64,000 nucleotides of DNA from Bacteroides propionicigenes (GTDB taxonomy: Bacteria > Bacteroidota > Bacteroidia > Bacteroidales > Bacteroidaceae): positions 248,001-312,000 of the forward strand of contig NZ_JAHBBW010000002.1 of the NCBI RefSeq assembly GCF_018390535.1, read 5' to 3'. Made by a program: the position numbers and the translations under genes. Under the pieces are notes generated by a model that saw only the letters and a program-made list of their open reading frames with translations, did no database searches and was not told where the DNA came from. Below, piece after piece: positions 54,381 to 63,061 of the stretch (the stretch's first letter is position 1; the number at the start of each line of letters is the position of its first letter).

Positions 54381-54761
54381 ATGGAAGACATCTTCAAATT
54401 TCTGTTAGTTGTGGGCGTTATTGTTATAAGTTTTGTCAGCCAAGCAAAAAAAGGAGCGAAAAAGAAAGCTGGCAACAGTCCTGCCATGCCTGTGCCCGAT
54501 GAAGAGAATCCCCTTCCTGAAAGTTGGAACGACGGAACTTACGGCGGATATATACCGGAAGGGCCCAAGCCTGAAGCTATTGCAACACGAAAGAAAACAG
54601 AAAAACAGCAGAAACCTGCCCCAAAACAGTCTTTCATTCATCAGAACACCGACAATACACTTCCCGAACCGGCCGACGCCTCATCCGAATTTGAAATACA
54701 CTCGGCGGAAGAAGCACGCAAGGCTATTATCTGGGGAGAGATATTACAACGAAAGTATTAA
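54381..54761 (+). CDS. small single-pass membrane protein, unknown
   Basis: The 126-residue protein has one N-terminal helix (about residues 5-20), a Lys-rich stretch (K-K-G-A-K-K-K), a long Pro/Glu-rich linker and a conserved-looking C-terminal helix S-A-E-E-A-R-K-A-I-I-W-G-E-I-L-Q-R-K-Y. No enzyme motif is present. It has a clear promoter, and the succinate CoA-transferase gene follows 51 bp later. Function unknown. Confidence 0.7.
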   Translation: MEDIFKFLLVVGVIVISFVSQAKKGAKKKAGNSPAMPVPDEENPLPESWNDGTYGGYIPEGPKPEAIATRKKTEKQQKPAPKQSFIHQNTDNTLPEPADASSEFEIHSAEEARKAIIWGEILQRKY

Positions 54762-54812
54762 TGCAATTGAAAGTTGAATTGATTCCTTACACGAAAAAAA
54801 TAACTATACATT

Positions 54813-56309
54813 ATGGCATTTAATTACATTTCAGCAGCAGAAGCTGCGAGCCTGATTAAACATGGCTACAATATCGGCTTGAGCGGATTTACTCCCGCAG
54901 GAACAGCCAAAGCCGTTACGGCTGAACTGGCAAAAATCGCAGAAGCGGAACATGCCAAAGGAAATCCTTTCCAGATAGGCATTTTTACAGGAGCCTCAAC
55001 CGGCGACTCCTGCGACGGTATCCTTTCACGCGTCAAAGCTATCCGCTACCGTGCTCCTTACACAACCAACCCCGATTTCCGTAAAGCGGTAAACAATGGC
55101 GAGATTGCCTACAACGACATCCATTTGTCGCAAATGGCGCAAGAAGTACGCTACGGCTTTATGGGAAAAGTAAATGTAGCCATCATCGAAGCCTGTGAGG
55201 TGACTCCCGACGGTAAAATCTATCTGACCGCTGCCGGCGGTATCGCTCCTACTATCTGCCGCCTTGCCGACCGGATTATTATCGAACTGAATGCCGCACA
55301 CAGCAAAAACGCTATGGGTCTGCACGACGTTTACGAACCGCTTGACCCGCCCTACCGTCGCGAAATACCTATCTTCAAACCGAGCGACCGTATCGGACAG
55401 CCTTACATTCAGGTAGACCCGAAGAAGATTGTAGGTGTCGTAGAAACCAACTGGCCGGATGAAGCCCGCTCATTTGCCGCCGCCGACCCGCTGACTGACA
55501 AAATCGGACAGAACGTAGCCGACTTCCTTGCCGCAGACATGAAGCGCGGTATTATTCCTTCTACCTTCCTGCCGTTGCAGTCGGGCGTAGGAAACATCGC
55601 CAACGCAGTGTTAGGCGCTTTAGGACGTGACAAAACAATTCCGGCATTCGAAATGTACACAGAGGTTATCCAGAACTCCGTTATCGGACTGATTCGCGAA
55701 GGCCGCGTGAAGTTTGGCAGCGCTTGTTCACTGACCGTAACCAACGACTGTCTGAACGGCATATACGAGGATATGGACTTCTTCCGCGACAAGCTGGTTC
55801 TCCGTCCGTCGGAAATTTCCAACAGCCCCGAGGTGGTGCGCCGTTTAGGTATCATCTCTATCAACACTGCCATCGAAGCCGACCTCTACGGAAACGTAAA
55901 CTCCACCCATATCGGCGGTACGAAGATGATGAACGGTATCGGCGGTTCGGGCGACTTTACGCGCAACGCTTATATCTCTATCTTTACTTGCCCGTCTGTT
56001 GCCAAAGAAGGCAAAATCAGCGCTATCGTACCTATGGTTTCCCATGTGGACCACAGCGAGCATGATGTCAACATCATCGTTACCGAACAAGGTGTTGCCG
56101 ACCTGCGCGGCAAGAGCCCGAAAGAACGTGCCCAAGCCATCATTGAGAACTGTGTTCATCCGGACTACAAGAATATCCTATGGGATTATCTGAAACTGAC
56201 CGACGGCAAGGCTCAGACTCCTCATGCCATGCGTGCCGCTTTGGCTATGCACGCCGAACTGGCGAAAAGCGGGGATATGAAGAATATTGACTGGGCACAG
56301 TACAAATAA
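54813..56309 (+). CDS. succinate/acetyl-CoA:CoA transferase
   Basis: The 498-residue protein of the acetyl-CoA hydrolase/transferase family exchanges CoA between succinate and acetate or propionate, fitting the succinate-propionate fermentation of Bacteroides. The marks are G-L-S-G-F-T-P-A-G-T-A-K near the N-terminus, G-V-G-N-I-A-N-A-V (about 250) and the glutamate region E-M-Y-T-E-V-I-Q-N-S. S-H-V-D-H-S-E-H-D near the C-terminus is typical. The exact acyl preference is not decidable. Confidence 0.9.
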   Translation: MAFNYISAAEAASLIKHGYNIGLSGFTPAGTAKAVTAELAKIAEAEHAKGNPFQIGIFTGASTGDSCDGILSRVKAIRYRAPYTTNPDFRKAVNNGEIAYNDIHLSQMAQEVRYGFMGKVNVAIIEACEVTPDGKIYLTAAGGIAPTICRLADRIIIELNAAHSKNAMGLHDVYEPLDPPYRREIPIFKPSDRIGQPYIQVDPKKIVGVVETNWPDEARSFAAADPLTDKIGQNVADFLAADMKRGIIPSTFLPLQSGVGNIANAVLGALGRDKTIPAFEMYTEVIQNSVIGLIREGRVKFGSACSLTVTNDCLNGIYEDMDFFRDKLVLRPSEISNSPEVVRRLGIISINTAIEADLYGNVNSTHIGGTKMMNGIGGSGDFTRNAYISIFTCPSVAKEGKISAIVPMVSHVDHSEHDVNIIVTEQGVADLRGKSPKERAQAIIENCVHPDYKNILWDYLKLTDGKAQTPHAMRAALAMHAELAKSGDMKNIDWAQYK

Positions 56310-56339
56310 AGGCAATCCCTTCAATCAAAAAGATTTTTT

Positions 56340-56420
56340 AGGCACGGATTACGCGGATTTCACGGATTTTTTAATTTAATGCTGTATTTTTAATCCGTGA
56401 AATCCGCGTAATCCGTGCCT
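56340..56420. repeat. repeat family 2, copy 1 (terminator-like)
   Basis: Perfect 29-bp arms (56340-56368 with 56392-56420), reading AGGCACGGATTACGCGGATT and continuing TCACGGATT. T-rich and A-rich flanks make it a likely bidirectional terminator between convergent genes. Confidence 0.85.
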
Positions 56421-56480
56421 GAAAAAATCAGCAAGTAAGTTTTGGTGTATACCTCTTATCAATTCATACCAACCGAAAAT

Positions 56481-57929
56481 TCATCGGATAAGTATATCAC
56501 AGACAGTATCTTGGAATTTACGTGCCTCCCTGCCGGAAAGCACATTCTGATTCATAATGGCAAAAGCAATCTGATGTCCGTTGCTTGCCGTCAGATAACC
56601 TGCCAAACAATTTATAGCGGTAAAGGAACCGGTTTTGGCATGTACATTCTTATAAGAAGGTGTTCCTTTCCTCATACGGTTTTTCAGTGTTCCGTCCACT
56701 CCGCCGATGGGCAATGCCTTATATAGTTTTTGGAACACATCCGTACGCGAATAAGCAAACTTCAAGAAAGCTACTAAAAGTTCCGATGAGATATAATTAT
56801 AGTTGGAAAGCCCGCAACCGTCTGCCAGATTATAGCGGTCGGGAGCATGACCCAGTTTTTTTATCAACCGGCGGATAGCCGAAAGTCCGTCTTCGGCAGA
56901 GATATGCCTGTTGCCCGTGGACTGTGCACCTAAACGGCACAGCATAGCCTCGGCATTCAAGTTGTCGCTCTCTTTCATAATTTGATTGACTACTGCCTGC
57001 ACGGAAGTATTATAAGATGCCATTCGCACAGAAATACTGTCTTTTTGAAATTCATTGAAAGAATAATCGGACAGACAACGGATGCCTTTTGCCTGCAAAC
57101 GTTCCAAGAACGTATGCATAAAAAAGTCCTGTGAAGAATAGATATTCACCGTACCGGTACGCTTCCCGTCCACATTACCCGATACCGTTATGTCATTGCC
57201 GTTCTCCAGCCAGTTGCGGGATACACGGAAACGCCCGGCAGAGGGAGTACGGGTTTTCGTTGTATTGGCCAGTGTATAATAAGACGAAGCGGGAGTACAT
57301 TCCAAGCGTGCCGTATCTCCCTGTACGCCGGGAAAAGCTGTTACCGTAACCGCTCCCTTGCCGAGCATCAGCGGCGACAAATATGGCTGAAAGGAATGAG
57401 GCGTATCATCCCATAACCAGCCGCTTCCCCAATACAAAGAGTCTTTCATGGAAACATCGCCATATATCTTGCCCTGAAGCACAGAAAAAGGCAGACGCGC
57501 CACCCTACTGACCAAAGAGTCCAACGCTTCATCATCAAACTCCGGATCAAAACCTCCGACAACGTATATATCTCCTTTCAGCGTATCACGTTCAATCACT
57601 CCCTTATACCAAACCTCCGTACAAAAAGGCTCGTTTGCCTCAGGGCGTGCAAGCGCCGTAATCGTAGTCAGTAACTTCATTGTAGAAGCCGGACGGGAAA
57701 GTTTGTCAGCCTGATAAGCATACAGCGTTTCATTAGCGCTCAAATCGTACACCGAAACAGATACATTGGAACCTTCGGGCAGTTTATATTTTATCAGTGT
57801 ATCCAGTTGCGAAGAAAGGGAGTTTATTTCTGTCGATACTCCCTGTGCAGACAATATACAAGGAATCAGTGTCAAAATGAACACAATCGGTAACAAGCTG
57901 CATTTTCTCATCTTCTCACAAGCTATCAT
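56481..57929 (-). CDS. dacB: D-alanyl-D-alanine carboxypeptidase/endopeptidase (PBP4 type)
   Basis: This periplasmic class C penicillin-binding protein trims peptidoglycan cross-links. The signal peptide is at about residues 7-28. The active-site motifs are S-T-M-K (about 82-85), S-D-N (about 318) and K-T-G (about 434), separated by the large insert usual for DacB. The length is 482 residues. The ATG at 57929 overlaps the stop of the DUF2007 gene (ATGA); an ATG at 57911 would also leave a good signal. Confidence 0.92.
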   Translation of the reverse strand: MIACEKMRKCSLLPIVFILTLIPCILSAQGVSTEINSLSSQLDTLIKYKLPEGSNVSVSVYDLSANETLYAYQADKLSRPASTMKLLTTITALARPEANEPFCTEVWYKGVIERDTLKGDIYVVGGFDPEFDDEALDSLVSRVARLPFSVLQGKIYGDVSMKDSLYWGSGWLWDDTPHSFQPYLSPLMLGKGAVTVTAFPGVQGDTARLECTPASSYYTLANTTKTRTPSAGRFRVSRNWLENGNDITVSGNVDGKRTGTVNIYSSQDFFMHTFLERLQAKGIRCLSDYSFNEFQKDSISVRMASYNTSVQAVVNQIMKESDNLNAEAMLCRLGAQSTGNRHISAEDGLSAIRRLIKKLGHAPDRYNLADGCGLSNYNYISSELLVAFLKFAYSRTDVFQKLYKALPIGGVDGTLKNRMRKGTPSYKNVHAKTGSFTAINCLAGYLTASNGHQIAFAIMNQNVLSGREARKFQDTVCDILIR

Positions 57930-58363
57930 TTAGATTCAACTATTACCTGATGCTTTTTAGCAACCGGCTTCTCAAATCTTCCTTTACATTGATTACAAAC
58001 ATACTCCCAATGGTTAGTACCCGGAGCAGCACCCGCCAGCAAAGAGGCGACAGCTGCCGCAACAGCTCTTAGCCGATGTCCTTTTCTAAGGACAAATTTA
58101 ATGTCGGAAGAGCCGCAGAAAGGACAGTACCTCAATTGTTCGGGAATCATCTGGTTTTGTTCCAACAGATTGATTGCCGCTTCATAGTTTTCTTCGTTCA
58201 CCAGTATGTCTACACCTGTCAGATTACTTACCTGCAATCCCGCCAGCAGTGTGGACATATTCTCATTCCGTAACATAGAATCAATTCCTTCGTTCTGCAA
58301 CGCTCCCTGAATAATATGGGCTTGAGTTGCAGAATCGCAAGTCATCAACTTTACGATTTTCAT
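57926..58363 (-). CDS. DUF2007 protein with zinc-ribbon-like part
   Basis: Residues 1-70 resemble the PII-like DUF2007 fold (V-K-L-M-T-C-D-S-A-T-Q-A-H-I-I-Q-G-A-L-Q-N-E-G-I-D-S). The C-terminal half has two Cys pairs (C-P-F-C-G-S and C-N-Q-C-K-G) around a hydrophobic stretch, as in a zinc ribbon. DUF2007 is annotated as a putative signal-transducing domain without known ligand. It is coupled to dacB. Confidence 0.82.
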   Translation of the reverse strand: MKIVKLMTCDSATQAHIIQGALQNEGIDSMLRNENMSTLLAGLQVSNLTGVDILVNEENYEAAINLLEQNQMIPEQLRYCPFCGSSDIKFVLRKGHRLRAVAAAVASLLAGAAPGTNHWEYVCNQCKGRFEKPVAKKHQVIVESK

Positions 58364-58390
58364 GATATAGTGTATTTCATTTAAGTGAAT

Positions 58391-58435
58391 AAGTAAATGT
58401 GCATAATTAGTTTATACTATCTGTCATTCAGAGCG
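58391..58435. repeat. repeat family 1, half copy
   Basis: In reverse orientation it carries one outer flank (AAGTAAATGTGCATAATTAG...) and the first CTGTCATTCAGAGCG of the hairpin, then stops at the 3' end of lpdA. The rest of the element is absent. Confidence 0.75.
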
Positions 58436-58442
58436 TATTTAG

Positions 58443-59801
58443 TTAAAGAGCTTCCTTAAAGATTTCACCCACCGTAGGATGCGGAAATACAATCCTCTTC
58501 CATTCTGCCGCCGTCAATCCAAGTTCGACAGCCATACCTGCCAACGTGACAATCTCCGAAGCCGGATTGCCCAGCAAATGTGCTCCCAAAACAGTATCGT
58601 CTTCTGCCAACAGCAACTTACACATACCGTTGACACCTTCATTCTCCGCTACAAAACGACCGGAATAAGCCATAGGCAACTTCACCGTACGATAGGAAAC
58701 GCCTTTTTTTTGTAAAGACTCTTCCGTATCTCCCACACCCGCAATCTCCGGATTGGTATATACCACGCCGGGGATAGCCTTGTAACTCATACAGTCTTTC
58801 TCGCCCAATATAGTATGTACCGCCACTTCCGCCTCGCGTACGGCAGTATGGGCCAATAAAGAAAATCCGGTCAAGTCTCCGCACGCATACACACCCGGAA
58901 CGGAAGTCCGCATCTGTCCGTCAACCCGTATGCTGCCGCGTTCCGTTTTTTCCGGATTCAGATTCTCCAGTCCGAAGCCTTTCATTACAGGGCGGCGTCC
59001 CACACTCATCAATAATTTATCTGCGGTTACAGAACCTGCACCCTCGGCATTCTCATAACTCACTTCTACCTGCGCCTGCCGTTCCTCCGACAGACTTTCG
59101 TTCAGTGACACTACCTTCGTACCCAGCATGAATTTAATACCGCGCTTGGCATATTCCGCACGCAGCATGGCAGACAGTTCCTTGTCCATTCCGCCCAATA
59201 TTTCATCCAGCATCTCAATGACAGTGACCTCTACCCCCAGACTATTGAAGAATGAGGCGAACTCCATACCGATTACCCCGCCGCCGATGACAGCCAGCGA
59301 TTCGGGAAGTTCTTTATTATCCAATGCGTCACGATGCGTCCAATAAGGCACCGCATCTACTCCGGGAATAGGCGGAATAAATGTTTCCGACCCTGTGCAA
59401 AGCAATAAATTGTCACATTCATACGTTTCGTCGCCACACAGAATATGATTCTTATCTATGATTGAAGCCTCTCCATTCACAATAGTCACATTATTGGCAG
59501 TCAGCTTTCCTTTGACTCCCAACACCAGCTTTCGCACTACTTTCTGTTTGCGGGCTATAATTTTGGACAAGTCGAATGATACCTCCGCCACATTGACCGC
59601 ATATTTGGATGCGTGGCGCGCACTATCATATGTTTTTGCCGAATACAATAAAGTCTTGGTAGGAATACACCCTTCATTCAGGCACACTCCGCCAAGGCTT
59701 TGTTTCTCGAAAAGCACAACGCTCAGACCGGCTTTTCCGGCTGTTTCCGCAGCCGTATATCCCGCAGGACCTCCACCGATAATGGCAACTTGATATTTCA
59801 T
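58443..59801 (-). CDS. lpdA: dihydrolipoyl dehydrogenase
   Basis: The E3 flavoprotein reoxidises dihydrolipoamide of 2-oxoacid or glycine cleavage complexes. It shows G-G-G-P-A-G-Y-T-A-A-E, the redox disulfide G-G-V-C-L-N-E-G-C-I-P (about residues 38-48) and the C-terminal H-P-T-V-G-E. I start it at ATG 59801 (MKYQVAIIGGG); an upstream ATG at 59828 adds nine residues. No E1, E2 or glycine-cleavage genes adjoin, so its partner complex is elsewhere. Confidence 0.93.
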   Translation of the reverse strand: MKYQVAIIGGGPAGYTAAETAGKAGLSVVLFEKQSLGGVCLNEGCIPTKTLLYSAKTYDSARHASKYAVNVAEVSFDLSKIIARKQKVVRKLVLGVKGKLTANNVTIVNGEASIIDKNHILCGDETYECDNLLLCTGSETFIPPIPGVDAVPYWTHRDALDNKELPESLAVIGGGVIGMEFASFFNSLGVEVTVIEMLDEILGGMDKELSAMLRAEYAKRGIKFMLGTKVVSLNESLSEERQAQVEVSYENAEGAGSVTADKLLMSVGRRPVMKGFGLENLNPEKTERGSIRVDGQMRTSVPGVYACGDLTGFSLLAHTAVREAEVAVHTILGEKDCMSYKAIPGVVYTNPEIAGVGDTEESLQKKGVSYRTVKLPMAYSGRFVAENEGVNGMCKLLLAEDDTVLGAHLLGNPASEIVTLAGMAVELGLTAAEWKRIVFPHPTVGEIFKEAL

Positions 59802-59872
59802 AGTTCTTGCATTTATAGATTTCTGCATGCAAGATACAACAAGAAATTCAGAAAAAAGGCATGATAACCCAC

Positions 59873-60280
59873 TTAATTATCACCAGCAGATGATATACGT
59901 TCTTCCAACAGCCGGATAAACTCCTCCTCTTTAACGGGAAGAAGCGCTACGCACTTGCCCTCTCCATACCTTATCAGTACATAGCGCATAACGGCAAATC
60001 TGCCTATCCGCATGGAAGAAGTACGTTCTACCGATGTAATATCCTTCAACAGAATCTCCTGCCCCCGCGAAAAGCGGCCGAAGAACAACAACAGCTTATT
60101 ATCGGCAGTAACGGTATAGGTAGTATGAATCAACTTCTCGATGCTGACAACCAACAAAAGCATAAACAGAACAGCAACAAGAATGTGCTTCTCCCAAAGA
60201 CCGTAAACAGCCATTGCACCTGCCAAGAGGATAAACAAATACTGTCCGGCAGCGATACGTGCATGAAAAATTCGATTCAT
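59873..60280 (-). CDS. PH-domain-like membrane protein
   Basis: The 135-residue protein has two membrane helices (about residues 12-45) and a C-terminal beta-rich part (T-Y-T-V-T-A-D-N-K-L-L-L-F-F-G-R-F-S-R-G-Q-E-I-L-L-K-D-I-T-S-V) that looks like a bacterial PH (YdbT/YdbS-like) domain. No enzyme motif is seen. It diverges from nadB. Function unknown. Confidence 0.7.
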   Translation of the reverse strand: MNRIFHARIAAGQYLFILLAGAMAVYGLWEKHILVAVLFMLLLVVSIEKLIHTTYTVTADNKLLLFFGRFSRGQEILLKDITSVERTSSMRIGRFAVMRYVLIRYGEGKCVALLPVKEEEFIRLLEERISSAGDN

Positions 60281-60388
60281 TTTATCCGGTTTTTGCCGCT
60301 AAGGTAGGTATTTTTATGAATTAATGCTTGCAAGGGAGACAAGGAACGTACTTATTTTGTAGTTTTGCAGTGCTAAATACACATAACT

Positions 60389-61963
60389 ATGGTAAGAAAG
60401 TTCGATTTCCTCGTTATCGGCTCCGGAATTGCCGGTATGAGTTTTGCGCTTAAGGTGGCGCATAAAGGAACAGTAGCCCTCATCTGCAAAGCCGGTCTGG
60501 AAGAGGCAAACACTTATTTTGCACAAGGCGGCATCGCTTCCGTCACCAACTTGGCAGTAGATAATTTCGATAAGCACATCGAAGACACCATGATTGCCGG
60601 AGACTGGATAAGCGACCGTGAAGCTGTGGAAAAAGTGGTGCGCAACGCCCCCGAACAAATCAATGAGCTTATTAAATGGGGAGTGAACTTCGACAAAAAA
60701 GATAGCGGAGAATTCGACCTGCACAAAGAAGGCGGACACTCGGAATTCCGTATCCTGCACCACAAGGACAATACCGGCGCGGAAATACAAGACAGCCTGA
60801 TTGAAGCCGTAAAGCAACATCCCAACATCACCGTATTCACCAACTTCTTCGCAGTGGAAATCATCACCCAGCACCATTTGGGCATTATCGTAACCCGCTA
60901 TACTCCGGGCATCAAATGCTATGGCGCTTACGTGCTGAACGAGAATACCGGAGAAGTGGATACATTCCTTTCCAAAATGACCATTATGGCAACCGGCGGT
61001 TGCGAAGCCGTATATCGTAACACTACCAACCCGTTGGTTGCCACAGGCGACGGCATTGCCATGGTCTACCGTGCCAAAGGCGCCGTAAAGGATATGGAAT
61101 TCATCCAATTCCACCCCACCGCCCTCTATCATCCGGGCGACCGCCCTTGTTTCCTGATAACGGAAGCCATGCGCGGATACGGCGGCGTGCTCCGTACCAT
61201 GGACGGAAAGGAATTCATGCAGAAGTATGACCCGCGCCTTTCACTTGCCCCGCGCGACATCGTGGCGCGTGCCATTGACAACGAAATGAAACAGCGCGGC
61301 GACGAGCACGTCTATCTGGACGTTACCCACAAAAATCCCGAAGAAACCAAGAAGCACTTCCCGAATATCTATAAGAAATGCCTCAGCATCGGCATTGATA
61401 TTACCAAAGACTACATCCCCGTAGCACCTGCCGCACACTACCTTTGCGGCGGCATCAAGGTAGATTTGGACGGACAATCCAGCATCCGCCGCCTGTATGC
61501 CATCGGCGAATGTTCGTGCACCGGTCTTCACGGCGGAAACCGTTTGGCTTCCAACTCACTGATTGAAGCGGTGGTCTATGCCGACGCAGCCGCCAAGCAC
61601 GCACTGAGCGTATTGGAACGCTATGACTTCAATGAGGATATTCCCGAATGGAACGATGAAGGAACTATCTCCAACGAAGAGCGTGTGCTGATTACGCAAA
61701 GCATGAAGGAGGTGAACCAGATTATGGAATCTTATGTAGGTATCGTCCGCAGCAACACCCGCCTCACCCGCGCATGGAACCGATTGGATATTCTTTATGA
61801 GGAGACGGAAAAGCTGTTCAAGAGCAGCAAGGCAACCCGTGAACTTTGCGAACTGCGCAATATGATTAATGTAGGCTATCTGATTACCCGCCAAGCTATG
61901 GAACGCAAGGAAAGCCGCGGTCTGCACTATACGATAGACTATCCGCACGCAGAAAAGAAATAA
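60389..61963 (+). CDS. nadB: L-aspartate oxidase
   Basis: NadB oxidises aspartate to iminoaspartate, the first step to NAD. The FAD motif G-S-G-I-A-G-M-S-F-A, the H-x-x-x-R region H-K-E-G-G-H-S-E-F-R, and the catalytic Q-F-H-P-T-A-L-Y (about residue 235) and R-G-Y-G-G-V are present. At 524 residues it is normal for Bacteroidetes. The promoter TAGTTTTG is at 60360-60367. nadA and nadC are not adjacent. Confidence 0.94.
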   Translation: MVRKFDFLVIGSGIAGMSFALKVAHKGTVALICKAGLEEANTYFAQGGIASVTNLAVDNFDKHIEDTMIAGDWISDREAVEKVVRNAPEQINELIKWGVNFDKKDSGEFDLHKEGGHSEFRILHHKDNTGAEIQDSLIEAVKQHPNITVFTNFFAVEIITQHHLGIIVTRYTPGIKCYGAYVLNENTGEVDTFLSKMTIMATGGCEAVYRNTTNPLVATGDGIAMVYRAKGAVKDMEFIQFHPTALYHPGDRPCFLITEAMRGYGGVLRTMDGKEFMQKYDPRLSLAPRDIVARAIDNEMKQRGDEHVYLDVTHKNPEETKKHFPNIYKKCLSIGIDITKDYIPVAPAAHYLCGGIKVDLDGQSSIRRLYAIGECSCTGLHGGNRLASNSLIEAVVYADAAAKHALSVLERYDFNEDIPEWNDEGTISNEERVLITQSMKEVNQIMESYVGIVRSNTRLTRAWNRLDILYEETEKLFKSSKATRELCELRNMINVGYLITRQAMERKESRGLHYTIDYPHAEKK

Positions 61964-61980
61964 ACCGATAATCTTAATTT

Positions 61981-62064
61981 GTGCCACCAAGTTGGCACAC
62001 CTTTGTCACCGTATTGGCACACTTATGCCATCAAAGTGGCAAAGTTGTGCCAGCTTGGTGGCAC
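61981..62064. repeat. hairpin of repeated GTGCCA/TGGCAC words
   Basis: Outer arms of 18 bp (GTGCCACCAAGTTGGCAC with GTGCCAGCTTGGTGGCAC, one mismatch). The interior repeats TTGGCACAC and TGCCA/TGGCA in both orientations, so several alternative hairpins are possible. It sits right behind nadB. Confidence 0.8.
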
Positions 62065-62079
62065 AACTGTTAAAAATAA

Positions 62080-62136
62080 GAGAGTGTATCAAAACGAAGT
62101 TAAACTATCATCCGTTTTGACACACTCTCCTTGTTT
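62080..62136. terminator. terminator between nadB and rubrerythrin
   Basis: Stem GAGAGTGTATCAAAACG / CGTTTTGACACACTCTC (one mismatch) with a 16-base loop, followed by CTTGTTTTA. It separates convergent genes. Confidence 0.75.
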
Positions 62137-62154
62137 TATACAGTAAAGGTCGTT

Positions 62155-62733
62155 TTACCAATTTTCTTTCTTCACCTCGAAGTAAGCCTGCGGATGTAAA
62201 CAAGCGGGACATACTTGAGGAGCCTCCTTGCCGGTATAAATGAAACCGCAGTTGCGGCATTGCCATACTACTTCACCTTCTTTAGCGAAAACAGCGGCGT
62301 TTTCAATGTTCTGCACGAAAGCGCGGTAACGTTCTTCGTGTCCTTTCTCGGCGATGGCAATATTGCGATACATAGCGGCAATTGCAGGGAAACCTTCTTG
62401 TTCGGCAACATCGGCAAAGTGAGGATAGTCCAATGACCATTCTTCGTGCTCGCCTGCAGCGGCAGCCTGCAAATTCTCCAATGTAGTACCGATGACGCCT
62501 GCCGGATAAGAAGCGGTAATTTCTACCATTCCGCCTTCCAAGAACTTAAACATACGTTTTGCATGTTCTTTTTCCTGATCAGCTGTTTCGGTAAAGATAG
62601 CTGAAATTTGTTCGTAACCTTCCTTTTTTGCTGCGCTTGCAAAATAAGTGTAACGCATTCTTGCTTGTGATTCACCGGCGAATGAAGTCAACAGATTCTT
62701 TTCTGTCTGAGTTCCTTTGATACTCTTGCTCAT
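62155..62733 (-). CDS. rbr: rubrerythrin
   Basis: Rubrerythrin reduces hydrogen peroxide in anaerobes. The di-iron four-helix part has E-S-Q-A-R-M-R-Y and D-Q-E-K-E-H-A-K-R, and E-K-G-H-E-E-R-Y; the C-terminal rubredoxin part has C-R-N-C-G ... C-P-A-C (about residues 158-178). The start is ATG 62733 (MSKSIKGTQTEKN), because the TATTTTTG promoter box at 62805-62798 lies inside the upstream open extension. The length is 192 residues. Confidence 0.95.
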   Translation of the reverse strand: MSKSIKGTQTEKNLLTSFAGESQARMRYTYFASAAKKEGYEQISAIFTETADQEKEHAKRMFKFLEGGMVEITASYPAGVIGTTLENLQAAAAGEHEEWSLDYPHFADVAEQEGFPAIAAMYRNIAIAEKGHEERYRAFVQNIENAAVFAKEGEVVWQCRNCGFIYTGKEAPQVCPACLHPQAYFEVKKENW

Positions 62734-63061
62734 AGTTTCTTTTTTATTAGTTAATGTAATTACGTATAGATTGTTGGTATTTCCTTTTTTGATAGCACAA
62801 AAATAGTCATTTAGTTTAATAAAACGGTATTTTATCTCATCGGATTTATCTATCACCTCATAGACAAAATCAACAAAAAACAAATGGAATAGTTATAGCT
62901 ATTTGCTTTATTTTACTTAATTTTGCAATCTCTTTTCAAAAAGAGGAGGATTTTTAGGCACGGATTACACGGAAAGTATGGATTTTCTTTATTCCTTTTT
63001 CCGTGAAATCCGTGTAATCCGTGCCTAAAAAGCAAGTAAAACAAAACTTCTAAAATAAAAA
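62734..63061. other. divergent region between rubrerythrin and SulP genes
   Basis: It contains the rubrerythrin -7 box (62798-62805) and repeat family 2 copy 2 (62951-63031). A TTTTGCAA at about 62921-62928 could belong to the SulP promoter but lacks the TA. Confidence 0.5.
62951..63031. repeat. repeat family 2, copy 2
   Basis: Perfect 23-bp arms (62951-62973 with 63009-63031), TTTTTAGGCACGGATTACAC plus GGA. It lies in the 5' region of the SulP gene, 31 bp before the ATG, unlike copy 1, which lies between gene ends. Confidence 0.85.

Noticed and set aside
62734..62883. 50-residue extension of rubrerythrin
   Set aside because: A TATTTTTG promoter box lies within it and rubrerythrin normally begins at MSKSIKGT.
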